Assembly (NCBI GenBank): GCA_963702535.1
Contig: CAVPDG010000021.1
Span: 99,789 to 163,788 of the forward strand
Length of the DNA: 64,000 nucleotides
Source of the DNA: CAVPDG01 sp963702535
GTDB lineage: Bacteria > Chloroflexota > Anaerolineae > Anaerolineales > UBA4823
Reading direction: 5' to 3'
A program made the position numbers and the translations under genes. A model generated the notes under the pieces. It saw only the letters and a list, made by a program, of their open reading frames with translations. It was not told where the DNA came from and ran no database searches. The stretch's first letter is position 1. Each line of letters begins with the position of its first letter. Of the stretch, positions 35,836 to 45,596 are shown one piece after another.

Positions 35836-37045
35836 ATGAAGCGAAACCTCAGACTACTTTTTTTCCTTCTTGTGAACATTACCTACCTGTCCTTTATGGT
35901 ATGGATTGGATACGGAGTTTTGACGCGTAGATATCCTTGGTTCGCGATTTTTCTGTTGTTTGCATTATTATCTCTTTGGCCTTCTATCATCACTGCTTAC
36001 AGCAGATATTCAACCGATGATGATACCTACTCAATCGCTTTAGCTCTAAAGCCCATGGAAATTAGCCGAGTAACCCCCGAATTAATTACAGAAATGCTGG
36101 ACAACCCAAATGTTGTCCAGGCGATCAGAAACGACTTGAGAAAGACGGAGCAAATTGGATACAAAGAGGAATGGCGCTTGGGTCTGATTACTCCCGACCA
36201 GGATAGACTAGATCCGAAATCTTGCCGGTCAAATTCGTCCGAGACGGACAGCCGTATTAAACAGCACGGACTATTTCAAGCATAACAACATTTGCATAGT
36301 CAATGGCGCGGTGATGCCTCTGGGTATGTCCAAATGGAGCAGTGGCTTGGAGACCAAACTGAACAAAGGTGAGTTCATCAGCATCCGAAGCATTCGGGTA
36401 GAGGAGAACGCACGGGCGTCTCAACGCCCAAGTCAGTCGTTGCCTGAATTTCTCAGGGAAGACGGTTTTCCGCTGAAGGAGTCATATCGGGATGGTGACC
36501 CATTGACAACAGTCAGGGGCGGGACGATCGTGATTGACCACGGTGAGGCCATTGTTATCTATCCATGTTATTTCATACAGAGGCGGCTGATTGACGATAC
36601 TGGCGATCTAATTGACCTGGGGATTGATGAGAACCTTCATCGCGGCCCAACCTTTATGGTCGCGATGCAGCCATCCTTGTCTCAGGTATTGGTACAGAGG
36701 GTATCCAGCAAGAGATACATCCCCGTTGTCAGATATCGCTCCTTCCCGTACACATCGGGATACATGCTTCCAATACTGGACACGCCCATGAGTTGTAGCG
36801 GTTGGGCTGACCTATTCATTGATCCTGCAGGAAGAGCGAAATTGTTCATCGCCAAAGAGAAAACTGTAGCCGAATGGTATGAGATGATGAATAAGCTTCG
36901 GCAACTACTTTCATACGAATTGGCGAAAAAAGACTATCATTTGTTGAGCCTTACTAAAGACAGAGCTCATCTGGATCTGTACTTAGCCCAAAAACAGAGT
37001 ATATTGGAAGACTATTTCACTGTCCAAGATTGGAAATTGATGTAG
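35836..37045 (+). CDS. Membrane protein of unknown function (frame break near 36205)
   Basis: Two membrane helices at the N-terminus ('LRLLFFLLVNITYLSFMVWI', 'PWFAIFLLFALLSLWPSII') are followed by a long cytoplasmic or external part. The sense moves near 36205 to another frame that reads '...NSTDYFKHNNICIVNGAV' and 'MPLGMSKWSSGLETKLN' and runs to 37045; together about 400 residues. Later blocks include 'GGTIVIDHGEAIVIYPCYFI' and 'ILDTPMSCSGWADLFIDP'. No family recognised. It is the last gene of the island, with only 13 bases to a third attC-like start. The codon use is AT-rich like its neighbour's. Confidence 0.65.
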
Positions 37046-37058
37046 GAGCTAGAGAACC

Positions 37059-37115
37059 GCCCAACACGCGCTTGCATCGGTCGCAGCCAGCGCAAAGCAG
37101 TCCCACGCGTTGCCC
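37059..37115 (+). repeat. Partial attC-like site 3
   Basis: GCCCAAC followed by ACGCGCTTGCATCGG, a left half of the kind common in integron attC sites, 13 bases after the preceding stop. A weak right core GTTGCCC lies 57 bp on, but its last three positions do not pair with the left core. Probably the decayed or truncated end of the array. Confidence 0.45.
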
Positions 37116-37218
37116 ACGCCGAATAAAATCCGCCTGCTGATGATTGGAAAGCGTTCCAGAACGCAATCCAGGAGGGGCGTCTGGAAGCGAGATTCTTAGA
37201 ATAAACCAGGAGTCTCTC

Positions 37219-37530
37219 TCAATCTCTTAGCTTGCGCAGCAGGTAAAGGACGGCGTTTCCCAGCAGGTACGCCAGCAGCGTGCCGAGGAAAAACCCGATC
37301 AGGAAGCGGACGGGTATCGCGCGCTCGAAGTAGATGCCGTTATACACCGCCCAAAAAGATGTCAGCAAGCCCACTGCCACGCCTGCCAGCGCCGCTTGCC
37401 ACACGGCGAACTTCTTGTGCTTTATGCTGGTCTTACGCCGCAGGTCATGCCCGCAGTAGGGGCAGTGACGGTGATACTCTTTTACGGCGACATTACAATT
37501 CGGGCATAAGATGTGTTGCGGTGCTGGCAT
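37219..37530 (-). CDS. Small zinc-ribbon protein with two membrane helices
   Basis: 103 residues. N-terminal zinc ribbon 'ILCPNCNVAVKEYHRHCPYCG' in two parts (CPNC and CPYC, spaced 13), then a basic stretch and two membrane helices, 'FAVWQAALAGVAVGLLTSFW' and 'FLIGFFLGTLLAYLLGNAVL'. Such small proteins are common and of unknown role; the ribbon faces the cytoplasm by the positive-inside rule. It is the first gene after the island on the opposite strand. Confidence 0.75.
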   Translation of the reverse strand: MPAPQHILCPNCNVAVKEYHRHCPYCGHDLRRKTSIKHKKFAVWQAALAGVAVGLLTSFWAVYNGIYFERAIPVRFLIGFFLGTLLAYLLGNAVLYLLRKLRD

Positions 37531-37557
37531 AGTTGGATACCCCTTTCGGCAACAGGC

Positions 37558-37746
37558 CTATCTTAGCCATATTAACTGGCACAGATGGCGCACCTCCCAC
37601 AGCCCGTTGAGATGCAGTCCAAAGAAACCTTCACACCCTTTGAAAGCCAGCGCGACCACCGCGGTGGTATGCTCCGGAGAGATTTCCAGCATCATGCGCC
37701 GGGTGTAACCGGCGTCCAGCGCGAGCACAGCCTGGTCGTCCGTCCA
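37558..37746 (-). pseudogene. Fragment with coding character, no start
   Basis: Minus-strand reading of about 60 codons ending at 37558 with protein-like text ('LALDAGYTRRMMLEISPEHT', 'ALAFKGCEGFFGLHLNGLW'). No start codon with a ribosome binding site precedes it; a stop lies at 37747-37749. It may be the tail of a gene lost by deletion or broken by an indel. It fills most of the 327-bp gap before the GrpB fragment. Not recognised. Confidence 0.3.
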
Positions 37747-37820
37747 TCAGCCTGGTCGGGTGCAGTACTGCAGCCAGACGCCACGGGCGTTAAATCACCC
37801 AGCCGGAGCGCCGCAATCAG

Positions 37821-37835
37821 TGTGATAATATCACA
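37821..37835. promoter_or_regulatory. Crp/Fnr-like palindrome
   Basis: TGTGATAATATCACA is a perfect 15-bp palindrome 22 bases before the GrpB-fragment start. It carries the TGTGA/TCACA half sites of Crp-family regulators with one base fewer in the spacer. A related site is at 42332. Confidence 0.4.
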
Positions 37836-37857
37836 ATTGGGCAAGGAAGAAGCCATC

Positions 37858-38088
37858 ATGATCTCCATTTTTCCCTACAATCCCGCCTGGCGGGAGGAAT
37901 TCTTGCAGATTGGCGCTATGCTACGCAAATACCTGGGCGACATGGCTATGCGCATCGACCACACCGGCTCGACCGCTGTGCCGGGACTGGCTGCCAAGGA
38001 TAGGATCGACATCCAGGTCACCGCGGCGCGGCTTTCGCCCCAACTGCAGGGCGCCCTGAACCTGTGCGGTTACCAAGTTCTTGCCTAA
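37858..38088 (+). pseudogene. Truncated GrpB/UPF0157 nucleotidyltransferase-like gene
   Basis: Starts with AAGGA and ATG. 'FPYNPAWREEFLQIGAML', 'IDHTGSTAVPGLAAKDRID' and 'IQV' are the N-terminal half of the GrpB (UPF0157) family, whose GSTAVPGL and DID motifs resemble nucleotidyltransferase metal sites. Relatives have about 170 residues; this one stops after 76 ('ALNLCGYQVLA'), with unrelated sequence following. Most likely a 3' deletion. Some remnant sequence to 38120 is AT-rich and non-coding. Confidence 0.75.
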
Positions 38089-38178
38089 ACCGATCTTCGT
38101 GTACTTTGCTTTTTCTTTGCGAACTTTGTGGTTAAACGTGTTAAATATGAATACCCTGGCAGAAGGCGGCTTAGCACA

Positions 38179-38740
38179 ATGGAGATCACCCATACACTTT
38201 ACGTGACAACCCGTGAAGCCTGGCGGGATTGGCTACAAGCCCATTACCGCAGCGAGCCCGAGATCTGGCTGGTGGGCTACCGCAAGGCGGCCGGGCAGCC
38301 CAACCTGCCCTATAACGCCGCTGTGGAGGAAGCGCTGTGCTTCGGCTGGATCGACAGCATCCGCAAGAACCTGGACGTGGCAGCGCTTCGCCCAACGCTT
38401 CTCGCCGCGCAGAAGCAGCACGCCCTACTCGCAAACCAACAAGGAACGCCTGAAGAAGCTCATCGACCAGGGCAAAGTGATCCCGGAGGTGTTGACGACG
38501 ATCAACCGGGAGGAGATCGAGGCATTCGAATTTCCTGCCGACATCCTGGCGAGGCTGCAAGCCAATCCGAAAGCATGGGAGAACTTCCAGAGCTACGAAG
38601 GATCCTACCAGCGCATCCGCGTGGCGTACATCGAGGCACGGCGCAACCCGCCGGAGGAGTTTGAAAAACGCCTGCAGCACTCTCATCCTATGACGGAGCA
38701 GGATAAGCAGTTCGGCTATGATATCGAGAGCTATTATTGA
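38179..38740 (+). CDS. YdeI/OmpD-associated family protein (frame break near 38390)
   Basis: Starts 'ITHTLYVTTREAWRDWLQAH', then 'EEALCFGWIDSIRKNLDVA', the hallmark of the YdeI/OmpD-associated family. The break near 38390 leads to 'YSQTNKERLKKLIDQGKV' and 'FEFPADILARLQANPKAWEN', the usual C-terminal half, ending 'GYDIESYY'. About 185 residues when joined. Members are linked to resistance against cationic peptides and to bacteriocin protection, but the mechanism is unknown. A hairpin follows 17 bases past the stop. Confidence 0.8.
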
Positions 38741-38756
38741 TGTAGAATAATCCCGA

Positions 38757-38794
38757 GAAGCAGGGCGCAGGCTGGACTGAGCCCAACCTGCTTC
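38757..38794 (+). terminator. Hairpin after the YdeI-family gene
   Basis: GAAGCAGG/CCTGCTTC, an 8-bp perfect stem with a GC-rich loop that can itself pair (GGCT/AGCC). The following sequence is not T-rich, so termination is moderate at best. The arm resembles the one at 24938-24971. Confidence 0.4.
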
Positions 38795-38823
38795 ACAATG
38801 TAAACCCTTGGGAGGGAGTCCGA

Positions 38824-40336
38824 ATGGCAGAGAACACGATCATCATCATCGGCGCCGGCTTTGCCGGGCTTTCCGCTGGCATCTACGCCCGCATGAACGG
38901 CTACACCGCCACCATCTACGAGATGCACGATCTCCCCGGCGGGCTGTGCACCGCCTGGAAGCGCGAGGGCTACACCATCGATGGCTGCATCCACTGGCTG
39001 GTGGGCTCCTCGCCGGAGAGCGGCATGCACCGCTACTGGCAGGAGGTGGGCATCGCCCAGGATCGCCAGTTCATCGACCTGGACGAGTACGGGCGCTACG
39101 AGTGCGCCGATGGGCGCACCATCATCCTCTACAACAACGTCGACCGCCTGGAGCAGCACCTGCTCGAGTTCTCCCCGCAGGACGCCGTCGCCATCCAAGA
39201 GATGGTCGCCGGCATCCGCCTGTGCACCGCCTTCGACCAGCCCTCCGAGTCCGATCCCTGGCTGAAGCGCACGGTGAAGAACGCCCGGCTGCTCTGGCTG
39301 ATGGTGACGAAGGGCAAACAGTTCCAGGGCTGGATGCAGGTCACCACCCAGGAGTACACGCAACGCTTTAAGGACCCCGACCTGCGCCAGGCTCTACGCG
39401 AGATGTGGATTCCCGAGTTTTCCATGTTCTTCATGCTGGCGACTTTCGCCTACCTGCATAACAAGAACGCCGGTTACCCCATCGGCGGGTCGCTGCCCAT
39501 GTCGCTGGCGCTGGCGAAACGCTTCACCGGGTTGGGCGGCTCTATCCATTACGGCAAGCGGGTGGAGAAGATCCTGGTCGAGGGCGACCGTGCTGTGGGT
39601 GTGCGCCTGGCAGATGGCACGGAGCACAGGGCGAGCCGGGTGATCTCCGCCGCCGATGGCTACACGACCATTTTCAAGATGCTCGACGGAAAATACGCCG
39701 ATGAGAAGACCCGCGAGCCGTACGAAAAGTGGCCCATCTTCCAGCCCCTGCTGTACGTGGGCGTGGGCGTCCGGCGCAGCTTCGCTGATGGTGCCCCAGA
39801 CGGTCTCCGGCATCAGCTACCCCTTGCGAGAGCCGGTTGAGATCGGCGACGCCGTGCAAACCCGCCTGCCGCTGCACATCTTCAACCAGGATCCCACCCT
39901 CGCCCCGCCGGGCAAGACCAGCCTGGTGGTCATGCTGCCCAGCAATTACGCCTATTGGAGCGAGCTGGCGCAGGATCATGCCGCTTACCAGGAGAAGAAG
40001 GACCAGGTGGCGCGCACCGTGGTGGAATGCCTGGAGCAGCGCTTCCCGGGCATCGGCGAGCAGGTGGAGATGGTGGACGTCTCGACGCCCGTCACCTTCG
40101 AGCGCTTCACCGGCAACTGGCAGGGCAGCTTCGAGGGCTGGCTGATCACTCCCCAGAACGCCGGTACGCTGATGAAACCTATGAGCCAGTCATTGCCCGG
40201 GCTGCAGAATTTCTACATGTGCGGGCAGTGGGTGGAGCCGGGCGGCGGGCTGCCGACCGGGGTGAATTCAGCGCGCAGGCTGATCAAGGCGCTGTGCAAG
40301 GAGGATGGCAAGAAATTTTCGACCTCAATTGCCTGA
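38824..40336 (+). CDS. CrtI/phytoene desaturase-like FAD oxidoreductase (frame break near 39785)
   Basis: About 503 residues when joined. FAD-binding N-terminus 'IIIIGAGFAGLSAGIYARMN' with 'HDLPGGLCTAWKREGYTIDG' just after, the pattern of phytoene desaturases and carotenoid isomerases. 'GYPIGGSLPMSLALAKRFTG' and 'RVISAADGYTTIFKMLDG' are internal landmarks. After the shift at about 39785 the text continues 'TVSGISYPLREPVEIG' and ends with the second FAD motif 'FYMCGQWVEPGGGLPTGVNS'. No other carotenoid genes lie near, so substrate is open; some family members act on other polyenes or as generic dehydrogenases. GGGAGG lies before the ATG. Confidence 0.85.
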
Positions 40337-42200
40337 CTTTTTCCGGCGTCCTTCTTCTTGCCGTCATCCTTCTGCTTGCGTTCATCTTCCCAATCCACCC
40401 ATTCAACACCGCTCATATCCAGGTAAGCGTCGACCGCCTGACCCAGGGTGGGGAAGAACAGGTCGCTGCCCAAGGCTGGTGAACAGCCCGAAGCGCTTGA
40501 GCTTGTCTTTCACGGGATCTTTCATCTCAGCGAAGACCAGCTCGATGCCAGCGTTTTGCAAGCTCCTGATCCAGCTCAGAGAGCATATCGGCGGCAGTGA
40601 CATCCACGCTGGTCACCGGCTCCGCTGCCACCACGAACCAGCGCACCGGCGTTGGCGATTCGTTCACCGCCTGCCAGCACAAGCTTGTGGAACTGCTCGG
40701 CGTTGGCGAAGAAGAGCGGCGCATCCCAGCGGAAGAGCACCAGTCCAGGGATGCGCTTTAGCCTCCGGGTAGCGGGTGATGTCGTGGTAGCCTTTCACGC
40801 CCTCGGCGCGCCCCAGCACGGCGTAATGCGGGCGCCAGCCATCCCACACAAACTCCAGCAGGGCGAGGATAATGGCGAACAGGATGCCCGGAATGGGTCC
40901 GAAGACCGCCACGCCCAGGAAACAAGCCATCGAAAGCCAGAACTCCCAGCGCTGAATGCGGTAGAGCCGCCGCAGGTCGGCGATCTCGAAAAGCCCGATC
41001 GCGGAGGCGATCACCACCGCCGCCAGGGCGGTATTGGGCAGGTTTTGCAGCAGGCTGGGGGCGAAGACGAGCAGCAGAGCGATGATCAAGCGCGCCAACG
41101 ACGCCGGTGAGCTGGGTCTTCGACCCGGCTGATTCGGCTACCGGGTGTGCGCGAGGAGCTGCTGCTGATCGGCGAAGCCCTGGAAGAAGCCAGCCCCCAG
41201 GTTGGCGAAGCCCAGGCCGATCATCTCCTGGTTAGGGTTGACCTTCTCGCCCAGCCTGGCGGCATAGGTGCGTGAGAGCACGCTGGTATCGGCGAAAGCA
41301 ACCACGGCAATCGCCACCGCGCCCATAAAGAGCGCACCCAGGTCCGACAGGCTAACGGCAGGGATGGTGAAAGAGGGCAACCCCTGGGGCAGCGAGCCGA
41401 CCACCGATAATCCGGCTGTAACCGCCAGGTCGAAGGCGGCGGTCACCAGGGTGGCGACGACAACCGCCAGCAGTACACCCGGAAAGCGGGTGTAGCGCTT
41501 GACGAGCAGGATGAAGAGCAGCACGCCCCCGCCAATCGCCAGGGCAACGAGATTGGTTTTGCCAGACAGGACGCCCTGGATGAATGCCTGCGCTTCCTGG
41601 ATCAAGCCATCCCCATCCACAGAGAAACCGAACAGCTTGGGAAGCTGCCCGACGAGCACGGTCAAGGCGATGCCGTTCATATAGCCGTACCGGATGGGTT
41701 TGGAGAGCAGCTCGGTGATGAAGCCCAGGCGGGCGATCCCGGCAACAATGCAGAGCAAGCCGGTAAAGATTGCAAGCATGCCAGCCAGGGCTACTGCACG
41801 GTTTGTATCTCCCGCCGCCAGGGGCAAGATGGTTGCTGCAATGATCGCTGCCAGGGATAGAATCCGGTCCCAGCACCAGGATGCGGCTGGGACCGAAGAT
41901 GGCGTAGGCGATGAGCGGCACGATGGTGGCGTACAGCCCATAGATGGCGGGCAGACCGGCTGCCTCGGCGTACCCCATGCCCACCGGCACCAGCACGGCG
42001 GTGAGCACCAGTCCGGCGACCAGGTCGTTGCGCAGCCAGCGCGGCTTGTAGCGGCGCAAGGTAATTAAGCCCGGCAGCCACTTCCAGATGCCGGTCTGAT
42101 TGGCAGAGCCGGCCGGGACGGCAATCCTGCCCGGGACGCCTGGCGCTGGCGACGATGCGCTCGAGCCCTGGTCAGTGCTCATGCTTGCCCCACCCTTCAT
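40213..42200 (-). CDS. SulP-family anion permease with STAS domain (several frame breaks)
   Basis: Pieces in three frames form one transporter. N-terminus: 'WLRNDLVAGLVLTAVLVPVG' with 'MGYAEAAGLPAIYGLYATIV' is the SulP signature. Then 'GYMNGIALTVLVGQLPKLFG', 'VAFADTSVLSRTYAARLGEK' and 'NQEMIGLGFANLGAGFFQGF' (the second conserved SulP block), and 'FEIADLRRLYRIQRWEFWLS'. The C-terminal cytoplasmic STAS domain is recognisable in 'SVDVTAADMLSELDQELAK' and 'GIELVFAEMKDPVKDKLKRF'. Frame breaks fall near 41890, 41125, 40760, 40600 and 40480. Substrate could be sulphate, bicarbonate or another anion. The true end is uncertain and overlaps the CrtI-like gene tail-to-tail. Confidence 0.8.
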
Positions 42201-42331
42201 TACGAGATTTGGTGAATTCTAATCCCTGCACACGTGCACGTCAATCAGCACTTGCTCGCTGGCGCTTCGAAACCTTTCACAAACTCTCATCCTGCTCCTA
42301 TCTCACGCCTTGCCGGATCAGTTAGAATACA

Positions 42332-42347
42332 TGTGATTAATATCACG
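42332..42347. promoter_or_regulatory. Crp/Fnr-like site before the P450 gene
   Basis: TGTGATTAATATCACG: half sites TGTGA and TCACG around six bases, one change from the Crp consensus TGTGA-N6-TCACA. It lies 29 bases before the P450 start, a position where it would act as a repressor or sit over the -10 region. Confidence 0.4.
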
Positions 42348-42376
42348 ATGTCCGCAATCATATCAGGAGAAATCAG

Positions 42377-43735
42377 GTGCTTACCCCAACCCAAACACCC
42401 ACAGAGAGTAAAACAGCCCCCGGACCGCGCGGCAAAATCATCCTGGGCAACCTGCCCGAAGTGCAGCGCAAGGGCTTTTTGAAATTCTATCTCGATGCCT
42501 GGCGCGAATACGGCGATGTCGCCCGCTACCAGATGGGTCCGATGGTCATCCATTCCATCGTGCGACCGGAGCACGTGCAGCATGTGCTGGTTAAGAACGC
42601 CGAGAACTACCATAAGGGACTGAGCCACGATAAGCTGCGCATCGCGCTTGGGAACGGCTTGCTGACCAGCGAAGGTCCATTCTGGAGCCGGCAACGGCGG
42701 CTGATGTCGCCCACGTACACGCCACGCGGCGTCACCCGCTTTGCCGAGATCATGACCGGCGCGGCTGCCGATCTGCTTGGCGGCTGGCAGCCTGGGCGCA
42801 CGATTGCCGTGAACCAGGAGATGATGGTGCTGGCGATGAACGTCATCTCGCGCTCCATGTTTGGCATCGATATCGGCGAAAAGTACGCAGACGCCGGTCG
42901 CGCCCTGGGCTACATCCTTGAATTTGCCGCCGCCCGGACGATGAGCATCATTGACCCGCCGTTGTTCATCCCCACGCCAGCCAATAATCGCCTCAGATGG
43001 GCGCTGCGCACCATTGACGACTTCTTGTATGGGATCATCGCTGAGCGCCGCCTCCAGCCGCCAGGCGACGACCTGCTTTACTTGCTCATGTCTGCCCGCG
43101 ACGAAGAGACCGGCGAGACGATGGACGAGAAACAGCTACGCGACGAAGTGCTCATCACCTTCTTCGCCGGGCACGAGACGACCGCCCAGCTTTTCTCGTG
43201 GACGGCTTACCTGCTCGACCAGCATCCCCAGGCGGAAAGCCGCTTGCACGCCGAGCTGGAAGAAGTGCTCGGCGGGCGCACCCCCACACTGGATGACATC
43301 CCCAGGCTGGTCTATACTCGCCAGGTGGTCGACGAGGCCCTTCGCCTGTATTCTCCCGTTGCTGTGACAGCCAGGGATGTGATTGAGACAGATGAGATCG
43401 GCGGTTACGAGATCCCGGCAGGCTCGATGGTCATGGTCGCCCCGTACCTCTCTCACCGCCACCCGGAATTTTGGGAGACGCCGCTGCAATTCAATCCCGA
43501 GCACTTCGCGCCGGAAGCGGTTAAAACCCGCCCGCGCTATGCCTACTACCCCTTTGGCGCCGGGCAGCGTACCTGCCTGGGGATGCATTTTGCACTGCTG
43601 GAAGCCGTGCTCGTGCTGGGAGAAGTGCTGCAACGCTACCGCTTTCGGTTGCTGCCGGGTCAGGAGATCGAGCCGGTCTTCATGGGCACGCTGCGCCCCT
43701 GTGGCGATATTATGATGAAATTGGAGGCGCGCTGA
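42377..43735 (+). CDS. Cytochrome P450
   Basis: 452 residues, full length, soluble bacterial type. I-helix oxygen-activation motif 'FFAGHETTAQLFSW' (AGxET), K-helix 'VVDEALRLY' (ExxR), and heme loop 'FGAGQRTCLGMHF' with Cys400 as the axial ligand. The starting codon is GTG with AGGAGA seven bases before it. It hydroxylates a hydrophobic compound with electrons from a redox partner that is not encoded here; the N-terminus resembles the CYP102-heme or CYP4-like group, but this is only an impression. Divergent from the SulP gene. Confidence 0.95.
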   Translation: MLTPTQTPTESKTAPGPRGKIILGNLPEVQRKGFLKFYLDAWREYGDVARYQMGPMVIHSIVRPEHVQHVLVKNAENYHKGLSHDKLRIALGNGLLTSEGPFWSRQRRLMSPTYTPRGVTRFAEIMTGAAADLLGGWQPGRTIAVNQEMMVLAMNVISRSMFGIDIGEKYADAGRALGYILEFAAARTMSIIDPPLFIPTPANNRLRWALRTIDDFLYGIIAERRLQPPGDDLLYLLMSARDEETGETMDEKQLRDEVLITFFAGHETTAQLFSWTAYLLDQHPQAESRLHAELEEVLGGRTPTLDDIPRLVYTRQVVDEALRLYSPVAVTARDVIETDEIGGYEIPAGSMVMVAPYLSHRHPEFWETPLQFNPEHFAPEAVKTRPRYAYYPFGAGQRTCLGMHFALLEAVLVLGEVLQRYRFRLLPGQEIEPVFMGTLRPCGDIMMKLEAR

Positions 43736-43839
43736 AGTAAAATATCCCCATGATCCGTTTTCTGGGATAATCCAAACCGGATGCGGTCCCTATTTGGGTA
43801 CACATTATCGTTAAAATGGATTACTAGGAGAGATAAACC

Positions 43840-44397
43840 ATGGACCAACCATACGCCACCCATCCATCGAGCACCGCAACCCTGGCAGGCGGCTGTTTCT
43901 GGTGCCTGGAAGCAGTGTTCGAGCAGCTGAAAGGCGTCCAAAAGGTCGTCTCCGGCTACGCCGGGGGCAGCCAGGCAAACCCCACCTACCGCGAGGTTTG
44001 CACGGGCAGCACCGGGCATGCCGAGGTGGTGCAGGTCACCTACGACCCGGCGCAGATCAGCTATCGTGACCTGCTGGGCGTGTTCTTCAGCATTCACGAC
44101 CCGACGACGCTCAACCGCCAGGGCGCCGACGTGGGTACACAATACCGCTCGGCGATCTTCTACCACGATGCGGAGCAGAAAGCTGAGGCAGAGGCGTTCA
44201 TCCGCGAGCTGGCAAGCCAGAAGCTCTGGCAAAACCCGATCGTCACCGAAGTGGCTGCCTATACGAAGTTTTACCCCGCAGAAAATTACCACCAGGAGTA
44301 CTTCCGCAACAACAGCTACCAGCCCTACTGCCAGGCGGTGATTGCCCCAAAAGTCGCCAAGTTCCGCAAGCAGTACCTGGAGCGCTTGAAAGCATAA
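43840..44397 (+). CDS. msrA: Peptide methionine sulfoxide reductase A
   Basis: 185 residues. Catalytic motif 'LAGGCFWCLEAVFEQLKGV' with Cys19 as nucleophile; 'SGYAGGSQANPTYREVCTGS', 'HAEVVQVTYDPAQISYRDLL' and 'DPTTLNRQGADVGTQYRSAI' are all family blocks. It reduces the S-form of methionine sulfoxide in proteins using thioredoxin. The C-terminus has no clear recycling Cys pair, so it may rely on Cys22 or external thiols. Start ATG after AGGAGAG. A strong hairpin follows. Confidence 0.95.
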   Translation: MDQPYATHPSSTATLAGGCFWCLEAVFEQLKGVQKVVSGYAGGSQANPTYREVCTGSTGHAEVVQVTYDPAQISYRDLLGVFFSIHDPTTLNRQGADVGTQYRSAIFYHDAEQKAEAEAFIRELASQKLWQNPIVTEVAAYTKFYPAENYHQEYFRNNSYQPYCQAVIAPKVAKFRKQYLERLKA

Positions 44398-44420
44398 GTT
44401 ACGCAGTCCGCTAGGAAAAG

Positions 44421-44472
44421 CCAAAAATTGGGGTGCAGAGCGTGTCGTGCTCGCTCTGCACCCCAATTTTGG
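44421..44472. terminator. Long hairpin between convergent genes
   Basis: Arms CCAAAAATTGGGGTGCAGAG... (44421-44442) and ...CTCTGCACCCCAATTTTGG (44452-44472) pair over about 21 positions with a single bulged A around a nine-base loop. The A/T ends on both sides of the stem give T-rich exits for msrA on plus and the kinase on minus. Confidence 0.7.
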
Positions 44473-44502
44473 GGATGATATCCCTTCGACGCTGAGATTA
44501 GA

Positions 44503-45596
44503 TCAGGATTTGCCGAAAAACGCCGATAAATAATGCCAGCCCAGCAGCCCCAGCGCCGCCAGCGTAGAAAACCACGATGGCGTCCGTAGCCGCTTCGGCG
44601 CCGGGTGGACCGGACGCTGATGGGGTAGCGTGGCAACAGGCTCAAACCGTGGCTCTGCAGGCTTGGAATTCGAGCGTAACAGCCACTGCCAGCTCCTTGG
44701 GTGGGTTTTTCGCCCGGCGCAGTGAGAATCTCGCCCGCCCGGCGTTCGGACGCACCGCATCCAGGTCTTGCAACAAATCCAGCGGGTTGGTGTAGCGCCG
44801 CTGCGCATCTTTTTCCAGGCATTTTGCCACAACAGATTCCACGCTCGCCGGCAGCTCAGGGTTGAGCCTGCGCAGCGGCTGGGGATCCAGGTGTAGGTGC
44901 TCCCAGCGCACTTTCTCGGCTGTGCTGCCGGTGGTGCGGGCGCGCTCTCCGGTGAAGGGGCGCTCGCCGCCGCTGAGCATCTCGTAAAGCACCACACCCA
45001 CGGAGTAGATATCGGTGGCGGGTGTGGCATCTTCGCCACGGATTTGCTCCGGCGCCATGTACGCCGGCGTGCCCAGGGATACCGCCGTCATCGCCGTGGC
45101 GTTCTCCGTGCGTGCGCGCCACGCCGAAATCGCTCAGCAGGATACGCCCGCTCTCCTCGCTGAGGATGTTGGCGGGCTTGACATCGCAGTGGGCGATGCC
45201 GCTGCGGTGGGCGTAGTGCAGCGCCCCGCAGGTGGGGCGCAGGATATCCAGGATGCGCTCCATCGCCAGCGGCTTCCCCTGCCTGCGGAAAATCTCCGTG
45301 CGCAGGTTGCTGCCGGAGATGTAATCCATCACAATAAACGCCAGCAGGTCATCCTGCTCGAAGCCGTAGGTGCGCACGATATTGGGGTGCTGCAGGCGCT
45401 CGAGCATCACTGCCTCGCGGCGGAAGCGGCGCAAGAACACCGGGTCCTGCGCCAGGTCGGCGCGCAGCATCTTCAGCGCCACCGGCGCCGCCCGCTCGCT
45501 ATCCCACGCCTTGTAAACCTGCGCCATCCCGCCTTCGCCGAGATAGGCATCCACGCGGTAGCGACCCGCCAGTAGTTCACCGATCAGATAACTCAT
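44503..45596 (-). CDS. Hanks-type Ser/Thr kinase with C-terminal membrane helix (two frame breaks)
   Basis: ATG at 45596 with GAAGGAAG upstream. Kinase landmarks: Gly loop 'YLGEGGMAQVYKAWD', Lys in 'VALKML', catalytic loop 'IAHCDVKPANIL', 'LLSDFGVART', then after a break near 45100 'VSLGTPAYMAPEQIRGED' and 'DIYSVGVVLYEMLSGGERPF'. The catalytic loop is HCD instead of HRD, so it is a non-RD kinase. Residues after the kinase lobe are basic and Pro-rich; a second break near 44650 leads to a C-terminal helix, 'STLAALGLLGWHYLSAFFG', which anchors it. No extracellular sensor domain follows, in contrast to the kinase at 51474. Confidence 0.85.

Noticed and set aside
38808..40145. Overlapping plus-strand open frames in the CrtI-like gene region
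   Set aside because: Alternative frames of the same gene; Arg/His-rich without motif.
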